The notes beneath the pieces are model-generated. The model was not told the origin of the DNA and did no database searches. It saw nothing but the letters and a program-made list of their open reading frames with translations. The translations under genes were made by a program, and so were the position numbers. From assembly GCF_048128805.1 (NCBI RefSeq), contig NC_136016.1, positions 16,388,676 through 16,452,675 of the forward strand: a DNA stretch of 64,000 nt. The letters are read 5' to 3'. The DNA comes from Centroberyx gerrardi. Lineage: Eukaryota > Chordata > Actinopteri > Beryciformes > Berycidae. The first letter of the stretch is position 1. Each line of letters begins with the position of its first letter. Below are positions 19,916 to 32,550 of the stretch, piece after piece.

Positions 19916-21484
19916 ACCGACGGCAAAATGAGATCTCCGCTTGAGGTCCGGTCCTGTGTGTGCTGCTTGTTCACCTGGGGGCCAGACGATGGTTTAACCA
20001 GCAACGTAAACAAAGCCTGCTCGCTCCCACCTATTGTTTACACTCTGCTTCAAGCTCTTTGGAGTTTGATTCAGCTGAGTCGAGCCTCCCTGGCATCATA
20101 AGCCTCTTTATAATCCACTGTGACTTCAATCTTGATTTTTGACCACTTCTCATGCCGTGTATAATAGTAAATAAACAGGCTGTAGTTAAATGGATTTAAT
20201 ACACTCAGATTCCATTGCAACTCAGGCCTTTAAGATGTGCTCATAATAAAAGAATGGGTTTCAAATAACAAAAAGGTAGGCCACAATGACATGAGAAGAG
20301 TACAAAGGCATGGCAGATGGAGGCAGGTTGCTTTGAAATGATGCTTACACTGGCCAGAGTCTCTGTGCAGGTGTGTACATACCATATGCTATTATTTCAT
20401 CATGTGTACACAAGCACCAAGCCTGCACAACGCGCATATGGTGGCCGGTTCTTCAGAACAGAACAATAGGAAAGGACAAACGAGCATAAGGTCCAGGACA
20501 AAGCAAGGGAAAGGGGGAAAAAAACATGGATCTGAAGAATGGGAGTGAAGGAGTGATGCTCATTAATCAGCCTACTGGTGATGTGAATTCAATACATGTC
20601 GCTAAATTGCAATGATAAGCAGAAAAAAAAACGTGCAGCTAGCAGTGGATTCTTGCATAGAAAGGAAAACACGAAGAGAGGAAATGCAATGCAAACCAAT
20701 GATGGGCAATTTGGTATTCCATACATCATTGATCACTCACGCAGAGAAAAAAAAAAAAAAAAAAAAAAAAGGGTTATAAGAAAAACATGAATCTGACCTT
20801 TTTAATCCAGCGCCTGTCTCAATCCACACGGAACGTCCCTGGCTTTGGCATCATGGTCTTCTCAGGAAAAATCAGACGCGACCACCACCAAACATCTCCT
20901 GTACCCGCCGTGTGTCTGCGGGGATCAAACGGGAACCATCTGTCCCAAATCCGGCCGATTCCTTTTGTTATATTTGAAAGCTGCAGCGTGTAGGATTGGT
21001 TGGTGTAGCGCCCTGTCAAAGCGCTGTGCTGGGATGGGGAGTCTCCTAAAAGGCAGGGTGGATCAAAGGCTGGAGGGGGGGGGGGGGGGAGCGTGAAATG
21101 AATAAAGTGAAATCAAGCAGACTACGTGCTGTGGGAGAGAAGGGGGGGGAGGGATGGACGGGAACAGCGTTGCATTACAGCATCATCCTATTCTCTTCCC
21201 AAAAACAGGTGCTGACGGTAAGTACCTGGCCTTGGAAAAACACCGTGGCAACATCACGGCAAAGTCAATGTCGAAGGTGTCCCGTCTCCACCTTGCGATG
21301 ACAGGGTTTTATAATTAGCCCAATTAGATCAGGCCTGCAATATGCAACGACCATCCCCACTCATAGCGATTTATTGATCTCCAAGGGACGGTTCTGAGTA
21401 GTCACTTGGCCCATATTGAGTGACCATCACATTTATTGCTCATTATGAAATAAAACACAAAACAATGACTGAGCGCAAGACATG
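19916..21484. other. prrt2 upstream / kif22 downstream spacer
   Basis: About 1.6 kb. It probably contains prrt2 5' UTR and promoter: minus-strand acceptor-like GGCCCCCAG lies at 19973-19981, 60-70 bases above the ATG. There are A-runs at 20750-20770 and a poly-G at 21077-21090. No coding exon is supported. Confidence 0.5.
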
Positions 21485-21490
21485 TTTATT
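21485..21490 (-). terminator. Candidate kif22 poly(A) signal
   Basis: TTTATT on the plus strand reads AATAAA on the kif22 strand, about 210 bases below the kif22 stop codon. Confidence 0.55.
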
Positions 21491-21698
21491 AAAAAGCAAT
21501 ACTGCACCATCAAGTGGAATAAAGCAGTAACTACAAAAACATCGCAAAAACAAAAGCAAGGATAATTAATTAAAAAAAACAAAAAATAAAATAAATGACA
21601 ATAAAAGCTTTAAGACAAGATAAAGACTTATATACATTAGAAACTTGCACACAGTCATGATTTATGTAAAACTGTGGAAAACGGAAAGAAAAGAAAAA

Positions 21699-24483
21699 TC
21701 ACTTCCCCATGGCACTCAGAATGTTTGTCTGAAAAGAAAGGAAAAAATTAATCAACATTAGCTTTCAATAACAGCAGCAAGAGCATCAATGGAGCACAAA
21801 AACATGGTAGCCCACTGAAACTACTTTCCCATTTGAACTTATAAGCATCTTCGTAATGAAACATTTTTTTTTAGAAAGGACTTTTTACTTAACAAAAAAA
21901 AAAAAAAAAAAAAAAAAAAAAAGCAGACATTTTGTTTAGAACATTTGTTGATAGATAACTATTTCCATTTAGTCACACTGGCTTACCATCATAAAGGAAG
22001 AAAACCTTTTTTCTGTCATACCCTCAATTCTAATCAGATCCTCCACCTGGAAAATAACAGAAAAACATCACATTTGAGTGAGTCACATCTCGACCAAATT
22101 AATGGAAATTAAACCTTCTACACCTATCAAACAAGAAAAATCACAAAACCATGAAATTCAGCAGATATTTTTGGAGGGCGAGTTGCATGAGAAACAAGGG
22201 CTGGAGAGTCTAGATAAAAACAGGCTGATATAAAGTAAACCCTAAAGGAGAAGTCCAGCGAGCCTTGCGTTTTCTCCACCAACCTTTGTGAAATGACCAT
22301 GGATCTCCCTCCAGCCCAGGATGAGTTTGGCCTTCTTGTCGCCGATCTGCTGCAGGCCTTTCAGCTCCTTGAGGGAGCCTGTGTTGAGAACCTGCAGGAT
22401 CTTCTGCCTGGACAGCTCCAGCACCGACGTGTCGAGCTGCGACTCCCAGCCATTCGCCTTCATGTTCTCTTTGCCGTCTGGCTCCTGGGAGAGAAACGAG
22501 ATGTGCATTATGAGCTTATTTTACTACTACTACTTGGTTTAGCTAAAAGGTAACATTTTGACCAGATTTAGACCCAAAAAGGACATTCTACACAGATCTA
22601 GAAGATCAAGATGAAAATCACCGTTTCTGAATGATTCACTCAATTTCTTGCCACACACTGATCTTAAAGGAGGCAACTTTGGCCTAATTAATTCGAGAGA
22701 TCTTGCAGTGTGCGTTGAGTCTAAAAAAAACAAAACATGGTTAAGATATTCCACTACATCAGCTCGTATCTGATGCTCACACTTCTGCAAAGTGTCAAGC
22801 TAAGCACACACACAGCTTGGCTGCTGACCTCAAACTGGTCTGAAAGCTTCTTCTCCTTCTTCTTGACGCAGACAGATTGTTTTTTGACAACTGTAAGTTG
22901 CTGAAGAGGCTGGAGCTGGGATACTGATGGGAGGAAAAAAATAAAAACACATACACTTAATTTCAAATTCATGTAATGCTACAGAAAAGAATGTGCAGGT
23001 GAATTAAACATGCTGACTGGGCATAAAGCCACAAATTAAAATATGAACAGTTTTTGCAGTGAAATATATACATTTCTGCTGGGTGGAAAAACAAAACAGC
23101 ATCATTTCAAAGCCAAATGCATGACACAATACAAGTACCAAAAAAAGCTCTCCAGCCCATTCCGAAAGCTGCTGAGGGATGCAAAAATAATTCCTCCTCA
23201 TCGTCATTTGATATGTTTTCTGTCTCCTATATTGTAGACTGAGCTCTTGTATCAGATTGCAGCTCATCAATAGTGCCAGTGATTCAACATGATGGAATTA
23301 ATCGGTGACCATCACAGTCTTATAGGGGGATGTGGACAGTAGAGAGATAAACATTTTCTGCCAGGGTCATTTCTTTACATAGCACTTCTATTTTTGTACA
23401 ATGACATTTTAAGGACAGAACTATTTATTACGCCTACTGTCTGGGTATTCTGCCTCTGACCTTTACCATCATTCTAATTTGGTCTTGAGTTTTCAGCTAA
23501 ATTCCTAAAGTTAAAAATGTCAAAATGTAATTTCATGGATGTGAACAGGACAACAGGAAAAAAAAGCAAGAAAAAAGGAAATATCTCTTGGAAAGTAAAG
23601 TGGAGAGTTTTTGCCCATCAAAAAAGGAAGAAAATTCTGGAATTACCAAAAGAAAAAAATCCCATCACTGTAATTTCTAACTGACCCTGTAGGGGTTGGA
23701 CCACAGCCTGCTGCTTTTTGGGTTTAATGGTGGTGGACTGCTTCCTTTGCAGAGGAGCCAGGTTACTCCTGAAGAGGGACTCTTGGCTGGAACTGGACGT
23801 CTCTCCCCTCAAATCTTCACCTGCCAGCTGATTCAATAGCATGGCCTTGCTCTCAAACTCTCTCTGCTTCTGTTTGAGCTCCTGCAAAGAAAGTTTGGCG
23901 AGAGTTGGCCATCAAACATTCATGGAGAAGAGTTGAAGAGGGTGTGAACTATCAAGGAGACTAGCTGACAAGTCCTGTACATTTCAACGTGCCATCATAA
24001 ATTAAAGCTGCGGTGTTGAAAGTATTCCCTCCCCCCAGAGTAACAAACATCCATATGATATATAAAAGATTTGATAGTATCAGTGTCGGTACAACTGAGA
24101 CAAGATAAACAGATGGGAGAGACAGATAGACCCTTGCTGTGGGAGTATGGGAGATACCAAAAGGAATGGATTATGGGACAATTTGAGATTGGTTATAACT
24201 ACACTAATTTGTTTTCCGAACTTAAATACAGCAGCTTTACTCAAATCTCCACAGCTGTTATATTTGCATTCAAATTACACCAAGTTGATCTCCGTTTGTC
24301 ATCCGTTGCAGTCACTACTTTGAAACAATCACGTTCAGGTGTATGTGTGTGTCTTCACCTGAATCTCCTTGCGAGACTGAGCCACATGTTTCAGCATATT
24401 GAGTCTATCTTTCCCCTGGCCGTCCATCATCAGCTTCTCCAGAGCTATTAGCCTGTCCATCACTGACAGCTCTGACGGACTGA

Positions 24484-24520
<37 letters not shown>

Positions 24521-27500
24521 TCAACAGAAGAGAAAAGGGGGTAAACAACAGAGAGGGAAGTGGGGTGACAGTACGGTCAGTGGGGAAGAATCAGAATGCG
24601 AGGCTTTGAAATGCATTATGGGGCAAAGGTCAACCAGTCTGAAACAATACATGTTGGCAAGTAGAATATCAGACTAGCAGACAGCCAAAGCGCCTGACAA
24701 CAGACAGCTAGAAAGCACTACATGTCTCTATCCCAATGAGATACCAGTAGGCACAACAGCTTTAGCCAATGGCAGTGTTGCAGGGAGAGACTTGCTTTAA
24801 GCACCAGCTACCAAATCCTGGCCTACCGCTCTGAGGCCACGACCTGTTTAAGATGCTGTTATAAGGATGGAGCAGAGAAAAAGGAATTTGGATGCAAAGA
24901 AAATACATTTGTATCTGCCTAAAGCTACCACATCAAATGTCACAGTTTATACTCTGATTAACCAGACGGCTAAGAAATGAGTCACGCAGTCTGTGTGTGA
25001 TCTCCAACCTGTGTGGGAGTGCTGGGGGCGAGGGGGCCTCCCGCGCTGTTTTCTTCTCGTCTTTCTGCCTCTTTTTCTGGGGCTCGGCAGCAGAGCCCCC
25101 CGCCTCGTGGTCCTCTCTGGCCCGCTTCACTGGAGAAAGGCGGCAGAGGGGAAATTAACAGCTTAGTATTCAGTGCACTCAAGCAACAGTACTTGTGGGG
25201 TTCTCTCTAGAGCGTAAGGCTATTCAGATGAAAATGGCACAGCATCAGTCAAGGCTGCATTGCAGTGCTTGAATAAAAGCCAAAGGCAGAACAGTAAAAA
25301 TCTAACCCATCAGAGACGCAATCAAGACGACGCCAAAAGAAAATTAATAGAAGCAGCAAAACAAGAGTCTTCATTAGATATTAAAGGAAGCTGTATCTCA
25401 AAAAACTGACAGTCTGAACAAATTTAAAAAAGACACCCTGCCTCTGGAAGCACCTGTGCCCCATTGGCCTTGGATCAAATTCTGCCAGTGTTTCGTCTTC
25501 TATGTCTCCCCTACTACGTTTCCCTCTCTACTTTCCAGCTATCTGTAAAAAAAAAAAAAAAAAAAAAGTGAGTGGATTTCCCTCACACCTTCAAAATAAG
25601 TGAATAAAACATCCCTGAACCAAGTTTGATGCAGTTCCTCACCCTGCATCCCAACACAAGCACCTCTCTGACTCACCTTGCAGCACAGGTACCGTCACCG
25701 TTTCGCGAACGAAGGGCTTGTTCACGATAAGCTTGGACTTGGCGGCAAAGTTGAGCGCACTGAAGGTGTCGAAGTAGTACTGGTACTCGGGCGCGATGTT
25801 GGCGATCATGACAGAGTGCGCCGAGCCGCCCAAAGAGTCCTGCAGCAGCCGCGTCAGCTTACTGTCTCTGTATGGCACGCGGCCACCAGTGCCGGCGTTG
25901 AGCGAGTCAACCACTTTGCTGAGGGTGAAGAGGGACAGGTTGATGGCACCGCTTTCCTTCAGACGGATGCCCTGGTTGCCTGTGCGCCGGTTGTCCTCGG
26001 ACCCGGCCAGATCCACCAGGTACAGCTTACCCGTCTGCTGGCGGTGGGGCAGGGAGCGCTGGGTCCGCACCACCTGGGCAGAGAGGGGGGTCGGTGGAGG
26101 GGGAGAGTGTTGGAGTGTGAATTTGGAGGTGGTCAGGCAGGCATAATGGGAGTGTATGAGATAAAGTTTAGATCATGAGAAGGTTCAGATGTGAGTGGAG
26201 GGACACCAACAGAGGTCAGACAGAAGAGAAAAGTGGGGGAGGTCAGGAGAGTTGAAGAGGGTGATGGAAGGTTAGAACAGGTCAAGAGATAGAGTGGGAG
26301 AGACAGAAAAATATATTTAGGGTTACAGGGACAGAAAAAGGATGGAGAAGCAGATGGACCACATAAAAAGGTATGAGATAGAACAGTAGGCAATAATATG
26401 ATCCTTACAAAGAGGGAGAAAACATATTGCATAAAGCACACAGAGAAAGGTTACAAATTCAGGGTGAATGGAGAAAGGTGAACAAGGAACCCATTATCGC
26501 CAACAACCATAAATATAGAAAGCTTTATAAAAAAAAACGCTGATGTATTTTCCGTGGGGCCTGTGAGCTTTCCTGATCCATTTCATGATACTTTAATGTT
26601 TGATGTGTTTAACAGAACCGTAAAATTGCTTTGTATCATGAGAGAAAGTGATGAGTCATAACCCAACTTAAAAAAAAAAAAGTAATCTTCAGGGTATTTA
26701 ATGTATAGAAAGCAGAATCCAGAAAATTTGTGTAGGAAAAGACCTCTAAACTGTGATACATGCATGTTTTAGGTTTATGATAAACTGTCCTATATTCAGT
26801 TTTTAGTGACGCAGATTAGGAATGAGAACCGCGTAAGAAAGTATTAAGACAGACAGTAGACACTAGTTTGTATCTCTCCAAAAGTTATCCCAAAAGCCCA
26901 GCAGCAGCCAGTAGGAAGAGTTGCAGAGAGCCTTGTTTTCAGCACCAGCTACCAAATCCTGGCCTACTGCACCAAGGCCACGACCTGTTTAAGATGCTGT
27001 CAGCCTACCATAACAAGTATAACATAGTTCAAACAGCAATTTAGGTAATCCAACTATCCATGCACAAAACAGGCCAGTTCAATCTTTAGTTACATGTTAT
27101 TTGACACAAAAAAGTACAACTTAAGAGTACTTGGACAACAAAACACACAAATTCTCCATTCACAGAGCTAATCAGACAACGCATCAAACCTTGATGAGGA
27201 GGATGGCATGGCTGCGACTGGAGCGCTGGTTTAGCTTGGTGGAGGCAGTGGTGCGGTTGAGGCTGGCAGGGACAAAGTGTCTGTCGAATTCTGAGAAGGA
27301 GGAGAGCGGTGTGTGCGTGAGGCCCGGGATAAGAATGTTCTTGTCCTTGTTTTCTCGGATGGGCAGGTCCTGGGAGCCGGGCGACAGGAGATCTAGCACC
27401 TGCAAGTGGGAAAGAGGGAGTGAATGATTGACAGCACAACATCTGCCAAGGACGCAGACATCTTTGTGTTTTAGGCATGGTTAATTCCACTTAGTACAGT

Positions 27501-28878
27501 GCAGTGAAATGGAAGTTAGTTGCAGACACTAGACAAAGCTGCTCAATTTTGTCTGCGTGGTAACAAGTTTGTGATTTGGAAATTGCTGTGACAAATACTG
27601 CAATTTCCCCTCAATTAGCTGTTTGGGCCTAGTTGTTTGGTCAACTCATATAGAGGTACCCATGCTAAAAGGTGAAAATGTTATACTAAAGTGAAATGTT
27701 GCTTTAAGCAGGTGAATAACCATAGCTAGAAGGCATGAAAGCACAGGCCCAAATGTGAATACCAGGTTCACTAGACTGGCCAAGTTCATATCTTGGCTCA
27801 CACTACACTGTGGCTACAGCCAACCAATCGTACCTTCTCATTGTAGATCTCCAGATAAGACATGCCAGTGCTGTAGTCCCATCCATCATCCTCCTTCTCC
27901 TTAGCCTTGACCAGGGTGAAGACCTCATGAACGGCCCGTGGGATCACGCCTGGCTGCTCTGGACCGCCCAACATGGTGTGGGTCTTACCTATGGAGGAGG
28001 ACAGGAATAGACAGCAAAAAGAATTCAACTTAGGACATGGGGCCACTTGTGTAAAAAGTACCCAACATTAAACACCACATTGCCGAAACCAGTAGAAAAT
28101 AATCTGAGGCCACAAGTAGTAGTTGAGGAGAACCCCCCCCACCCCAAAAAAAACAACACATCTTTATTTAAAATAGCTTTAAATGCAAAATATTTAATTG
28201 TAGTACTGTTCTGCACATATGCCCATCTACAGGCGCTTTGTCAAACATGATTCATGGCACATATTAGTACAGTTAATAAAACCATTTACTGGAAATTAGA
28301 GTGAAATTGGGAAAAGTTGAGCAAAAGATGTGCTTTTGTGTTTGCCTCCGCATAGATAATAGTTAATAACTGAGTAAACAAGATATGGCATGTGGGCAAA
28401 AGAAATATTGCTTTAACATACCAGCTCCTGTGGGCCCATAGGCGAAGACACTGGCATTCTGTCCACTCAGTATGTGGGGTAGAATGGGCTTCACTGATGA
28501 GAGGAAAACCTCTTGCTGTGTTGTTTGCTCACCGTGGAAAACATCAAAACTGAAACATCCATAGCATTCTAGGATTAACTGGTAGACAATAAAGGAAGCA
28601 TGAAAGCAACTACCAATTCAAGCTCAGCATAAAATAAAATAAAAAATAAATAAGTAAATGAGAAGATGTAGTTAAGCTGAAGACACTGACTGGTATTTGA
28701 CGGTTTCTGTGGCATTCCTCCAGTTGATTATCTCCAGGTTCTGGGAGTCCAGACCTCTGACACAGGTTCCCTCGCCCTTCTCGTCTTGCTTGTCCATGTA
28801 GGGTCTTAGACGAACTGCTACCCGAACCCTGGACGTCTTCTTGCTGCCTCCCTCTGCTGCCGTCACACGCTGAGCCAT
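21699..28878 (-). CDS. kif22: Kinesin family member 22 (chromokinesin Kid)
   Basis: Plus-end microtubule motor that binds DNA and drives chromosome-arm movement in mitosis. Twelve coding exons (minus strand): 28691-28878, 28422-28549, 27834-27988, 27190-27399, 25677-26073, 25009-25129, 24359-24479, 23686-23881, 22829-22923, 22284-22484, 21987-22046, 21699-21728. They total 1902 nt or 633 aa, against about 665 in human. The motor domain starts at [12 protein letters not shown]. The P-loop GPTGAGKT (about residues 101-108) is split by an intron in its third glycine codon. Switch I NQRSSRSH is near 214-221 and switch II DLAGSE near 248-253. A charged middle region follows (KKRQKDEKK). The C-terminus is a helix-hairpin-helix DNA-binding region ([20 protein letters not shown], then [14 protein letters not shown]), ending TNILSAMGK. 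The ATG sits two bases after a splice acceptor, so a non-coding exon lies upstream (donor at 29232). No lesion seen. Confidence 0.96.
24485..24518 (-). repeat. (TG)n tract forming a kif22 3' splice site
   Basis: CA repeat on the plus strand. In the transcript it is about 17 UG units followed by UCUCAG and the 24359-24479 exon, with no other pyrimidine tract. Confidence 0.9.
24801..24859 (+). repeat. 59-bp intronic repeat unit, copy 1 (kif22)
   Basis: Differs at only 4 of 59 positions from 26942-27000 by direct reading, with weaker similarity continuing about 30 bp upstream. Both lie in kif22 introns, in the same orientation. Possibly a SINE fragment or a segmental copy. Confidence 0.75.
26942..27000 (+). 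repeat. 59-bp intronic repeat unit, copy 2 (kif22)
   Basis: Partner of 24801-24859, starting GCACCAGCTACCAAATCCTG. It ends TTTAAGATGCTGT. Not part of any kif22 exon. Confidence 0.75.
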
Positions 28879-29232
28879 GTCTGTGAATTCAAAAGCAAAT
28901 GGGTGTCTCTGGACGGTAATTGAGAAACGATCTTATTTAGCCAAACATAGGCCTACACGGGTGGTTCCCCTAATAAAAAATGTCAATTTTACAGTGTACA
29001 TCACACTCCAACTTAAATATCCAATAACCGCCGCTAAGGTCGTCTCCAAACAACCAATACTAAGTTCGTTAACTATCCTGGCTGTTATTAGCAAACTATC
29101 ACTAGATTAGCTATTGCTTGCTAATAGAAAGCTAACTATGTTAACGTTAACCCTCGCTTCCGAATTTAACGTTACTATGCCAGCTCACCAGTTATCGAGA
29201 AATGTGTTAGCAAATGTTTCAGTTGAACTTAC

Positions 29233-29935
29233 CGGTATTATTAAAGTATTCTTAATAGAAATACTTGTCCGTTGCCCTATATAGATTATTCTCCAACTTT
29301 TCTCGTTAACAACATCGCGAATGCTGTTTTTTAACAATGGCGGTGGGGCCTTCACTGAAAACTTTTTTAAATGAGGAGCGCTGGAAACGGAAACAAGAAT
29401 TAACCAATCAGGACTCACTCAAACGCTGGCGCCTATTTGACGTCCAATGTTTATACTTCCTCCTTTAAAAAAACAAACAAACTGTACTCATACATTAAAA
29501 ATACATCTAAATACTATATAAACACATATTATATATTTTAATAAATCTAAAGTAAGCAATTAATGAGAATAGTAAAGAAAATACTGTTTAATCCCCGCCC
29601 AACATCCGGTTTACATTGTCCTGCGTCCGCTTGAGTGCTGCACAGGAAGTCATGCCAAACACAGACTCCTATAACAAGCAAGTTGACTACAGCTCGTCTG
29701 TCGCGCCGTCGTTTGACTATCCACATGATGGATAATCGGTGGAAGCACATATTCCAGCAATCCGGGCAGATCGCCACACAGTTCTTCAGTCCAAAATGGC
29801 GCTATGTTTACGTCTGTGTGTTCTTTGATTATTCATAGCAAGTCTCATGGAGAGTTTTGGTGATTTTATTCAGTGGGGAAGATAATCTGACATTACATTT
29901 ACAACAACACTGATCTACGATAAACTGGACACTCG
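29233..29935. promoter_or_regulatory. Divergent kif22 / pagr1 promoter region
   Basis: kif22 leaves to the left: its non-coding exon ends at 29233 with donor GTAAGTTC. pagr1 leaves to the right: a probable non-coding exon ends at 29935 with donor GTAAAT. Between them are CCAAT boxes at 29404-29408 and 29444-29448, GGCGCC (E2F-like) at 29428-29433, a CRE-like GACGTC at 29439-29444, a GC box CCCCGCCC near 29593, an ETS-like AGGAAGT near 29644, and YY1-like AACAATGGCGG (29333-29343) and AAAATGGCG (29793-29801). No TATA box is obvious. Start sites are inferred. Confidence 0.6.
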
Positions 29936-30262
29936 GTAAATCTAACTTTAGACACTAGTGTTTACTGCAATTTGCTGTTTAGAGATAGCTAACGGTTAGG
30001 CCTAACGTTACTTAAGCTAGTTAAGTTAAATACATTTTATTACGTGGCTATGCTGACTTCTTATTACTCAACTAATGACTAGGCTTTTCTTTAACACTGA
30101 GATAAAGCTAGTAGCTCACGAATTGCAACATTCACAACTGAAATTACCCTTGGCTAGCTTTCTGACAGAGTATTCTCATGTACTTTCAGTGTTGTACTAA
30201 GTTGCATTTTCTTCTATTCAGCAGACTTGTGGCTATAAACTTAGCCAACAGCAGTAGGAAGG

Positions 30263-32024
30263 ATGCAGGCTGAGGCCGCAGACTCTTCGCTGAGGGAGGG
30301 GATAGAGGCGCTGGGTGTGAGGGACACAGAGAAAACTGTCACAGGGAAAGAGGAGGATGGCAATAAACAGCAACAGGACACTGAAATGGCAGCTGCAACA
30401 GACGAGGACACAACATCCAAGGATGCAAAAGGTAATAACAACAGAACTCACTCCACTAATCCTTTCTTAGTCCCATCATTCCTATTGCTGCCAGTCAAAA
30501 GCTTTAGTTAATAAACTGACTTTGCCACTTTCTCAGATGGGGACAGAGATGCAATGGAAGGAGAGGAGCACGAGGAGGACACTCGAGCAGACACAGTGAT
30601 GGATGGTGGAGAAGGAAAGCAGGCGGTGGAAGAGGACGGGGAATGGGAGCTTGCGTACAGCGACGAGGAAATGGAGGAGCCCAAAATGTGGATGCCGCCG
30701 CCTGCTGAGATCAAAAGACTCTATGAGCTCCTTGCTAAAGGAGAGATGCTGGAACTGAACTTTGTGCCCCTTCCTCGGAGGCCCCCCACGCCCGAGCGGA
30801 CCCCCTCACCTGAAAGAGACGACGAGGAAGAGGCGGCGAAAGAAAGGGAGAGGGAGGAGAGAGAACGCAAGTGAGTATTGATGCTTTGTTGCTGAAGACT
30901 TTTTCTCAATCATTTCACTTCAGAAGTAAGCATTTTGAGGTTGTGTACTGGTAGTGGATCTAACATGGTTCTTGAAATTGATTGATTTTTTCATTTTTTT
31001 TCCCCAGGCCTCCGACTCCAACAGAGTTTGACTTTGATGAGGAGCAAATGCAAGCCACTCCGAAAAACGCCTTTATCAACAGGCGCAGAACACCAGGTAT
31101 GACAGGCAGAAACCCCTGGGAAGTGACAGTTTTCAGATTTGATGACACTTATCAGAATCAGAATCAGATTTGTTTTCGCCAGGTTAATTTTCACATACTG
31201 GGAATTTGACTTGGTGAGGTTGGTGCAGTGCAATTTACAACGTCAGAGACAAAGTAGAAAGAAGTTCTTGCAACCCATCAGCTAATAACTTCTGGGCATT
31301 GTGTTCACTTAGCCCTTCACCATTGGGTTTCATGATCATATCAAGTAGTAGTAACTAGTAAAAGTGATGGGTTGGTGGTAGGGCTGCACAGTTAATCGAA
31401 AAAAAAATCAAAAATCGCAATTTGAACTACTTACATTTCCAAATCGGAAGAGGCTGCCATCATATATCAGAGTGGTAGCTGCTTAAAATCGACTCCTAAA
31501 CGTGGTATTCTGGTGCTGAGCCCAATGTCTGGCCTATATATTAAATAGCACATTATTTTAAAAAAAAACTGTATTCAGTTGTATTCAAACACAGCAAATA
31601 TTAAGCAACAACATATCCATTTGTTTTTATTAAAAATGTTTGCCAAAAAATCTAAAATATAGAAAAGTCTGTGTCAGTTTACTGTGTATATTTAGAAAAA
31701 TAATCACAATATGATTATTTGTCAATATTGTGCAGCACCAGTTGTTGGTTATTGTGAAATCACGTTGATGTATTTCCTTCTGTTCCAGGATCTTCAGCCC
31801 GGTCCTCTGTGAAAAGGGAAGCCCGGCTGGACAAGGTGCTGTCAGACATGAAGCGCCACCGGAAGATCGAGGAGCACATCATGCGTACGGGGCGAGATCT
31901 CTTCAAGAGCGAGAAGAAGCTGGAGGAGGCGCTGTCTCCCAACAGCCAGAAAGAGCGGGAGAAGGAGAGGGAGCGGGACAGCAACCCCAACACCATCTTC
32001 TCCCCGAGACAGAGGAGATACTGA
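30263..32024 (+). CDS. pagr1: PAXIP1-associated glutamate-rich protein 1 (PA1)
   Basis: Subunit of the PTIP-containing KMT2C/D (MLL3/4) H3K4 methyltransferase complex, acting in the nucleus in enhancer activation and DNA-damage response. Coding exons 30263-30431, 30537-30870, 31008-31096 and 31789-32024 give 275 aa, close to the human 254. The N-terminus is Glu/Asp-rich and poorly conserved. The conserved core begins near residue 93 ([13 protein letters not shown]), followed by [20 protein letters not shown] and LPRRPPTPE, then [24 protein letters not shown] and [20 protein letters not shown]. It ends IFSPRQRRY. The ATG is the first in frame, and an upstream acceptor near 30222 suggests a non-coding first exon. 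Head-to-head with kif22. Confidence 0.95.
31150..31250 (+). mobile_element. Retroposon tail-like repeat in pagr1 intron
   Basis: ATCAGAATCAGAATCAGATT followed by TTCGCCAGG, ACTGGGAATTTGACTTGGTG and TTGGTGCAGTGCAATTTACA. Same type as 18000-18250, in the same orientation. Confidence 0.5.
31379..31740. mobile_element. hAT-type MITE in pagr1 intron 3
   Basis: Ends are TAGGGCTGCACAGTTAATCG and CAATATTGTGCAGCACCA, imperfect inverted repeats of a TAGGGCTGCAC...GTGCAGCCCTA family common in fish. The AT-rich interior has no coding capacity. 362 bp, diverged. Confidence 0.8.
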
Positions 32025-32157
32025 AGTAGAAAAGAGAAATGAGGACTTTGCGCAGAGGGAACTAAGGCCAAGAGCGTTCTGAGGCTCTTTCTCAAAACTT
32101 GAATTTTATATGTAAATTGACTTTTGTATGTTTTCTATGTGTGTTTTGTATGATGGT

Positions 32158-32163
32158 AATAAA
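32158..32163 (+). terminator. pagr1 poly(A) signal
   Basis: AATAAA 134 bases after the pagr1 stop codon, followed by a T/GT-rich stretch (TGATGAATGTGGTT). Confidence 0.75.
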
Positions 32164-32550
32164 CATTTTAACCCTGATGAATGTGGTTAACTGATTTGAT
32201 GTATTCAAACAGTGTGTAGGGCTGAAAACTGCACATGCCCCTGCTGGTCCACAGTGTCTCCTGATTCTTTCATATTTCCAGAATGAAGAGTGGAACTCCC
32301 TTTTTTAAAACCGCTCATTAAAAGCTCTTTATTTCAGCTGAAAGCCACTTCATAGTATGCAATAACCAGAGTATCACTTGGGGTTGAGATCAGTTCACTT
32401 ATTCAGGAAGCTGATCTTCTTCCAAATGATGTTGCAGTTACTGAAGATTTAAAATTACTGTGTGGAGTCATGGCTTCTTACTCCCTCTAGTGGTTCAGTT
32501 CTCCTTTTGGAGCGCTGATGCACGCATACACCAGGATCTGCTGTTGTATG

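Noticed and set aside
30263-32024. Initial idea that this Glu-rich gene was ino80e, the doc2a neighbour in human
   Set aside because: The protein core ([31 protein letters not shown]-like) fits PAGR1 and does not resemble INO80E.
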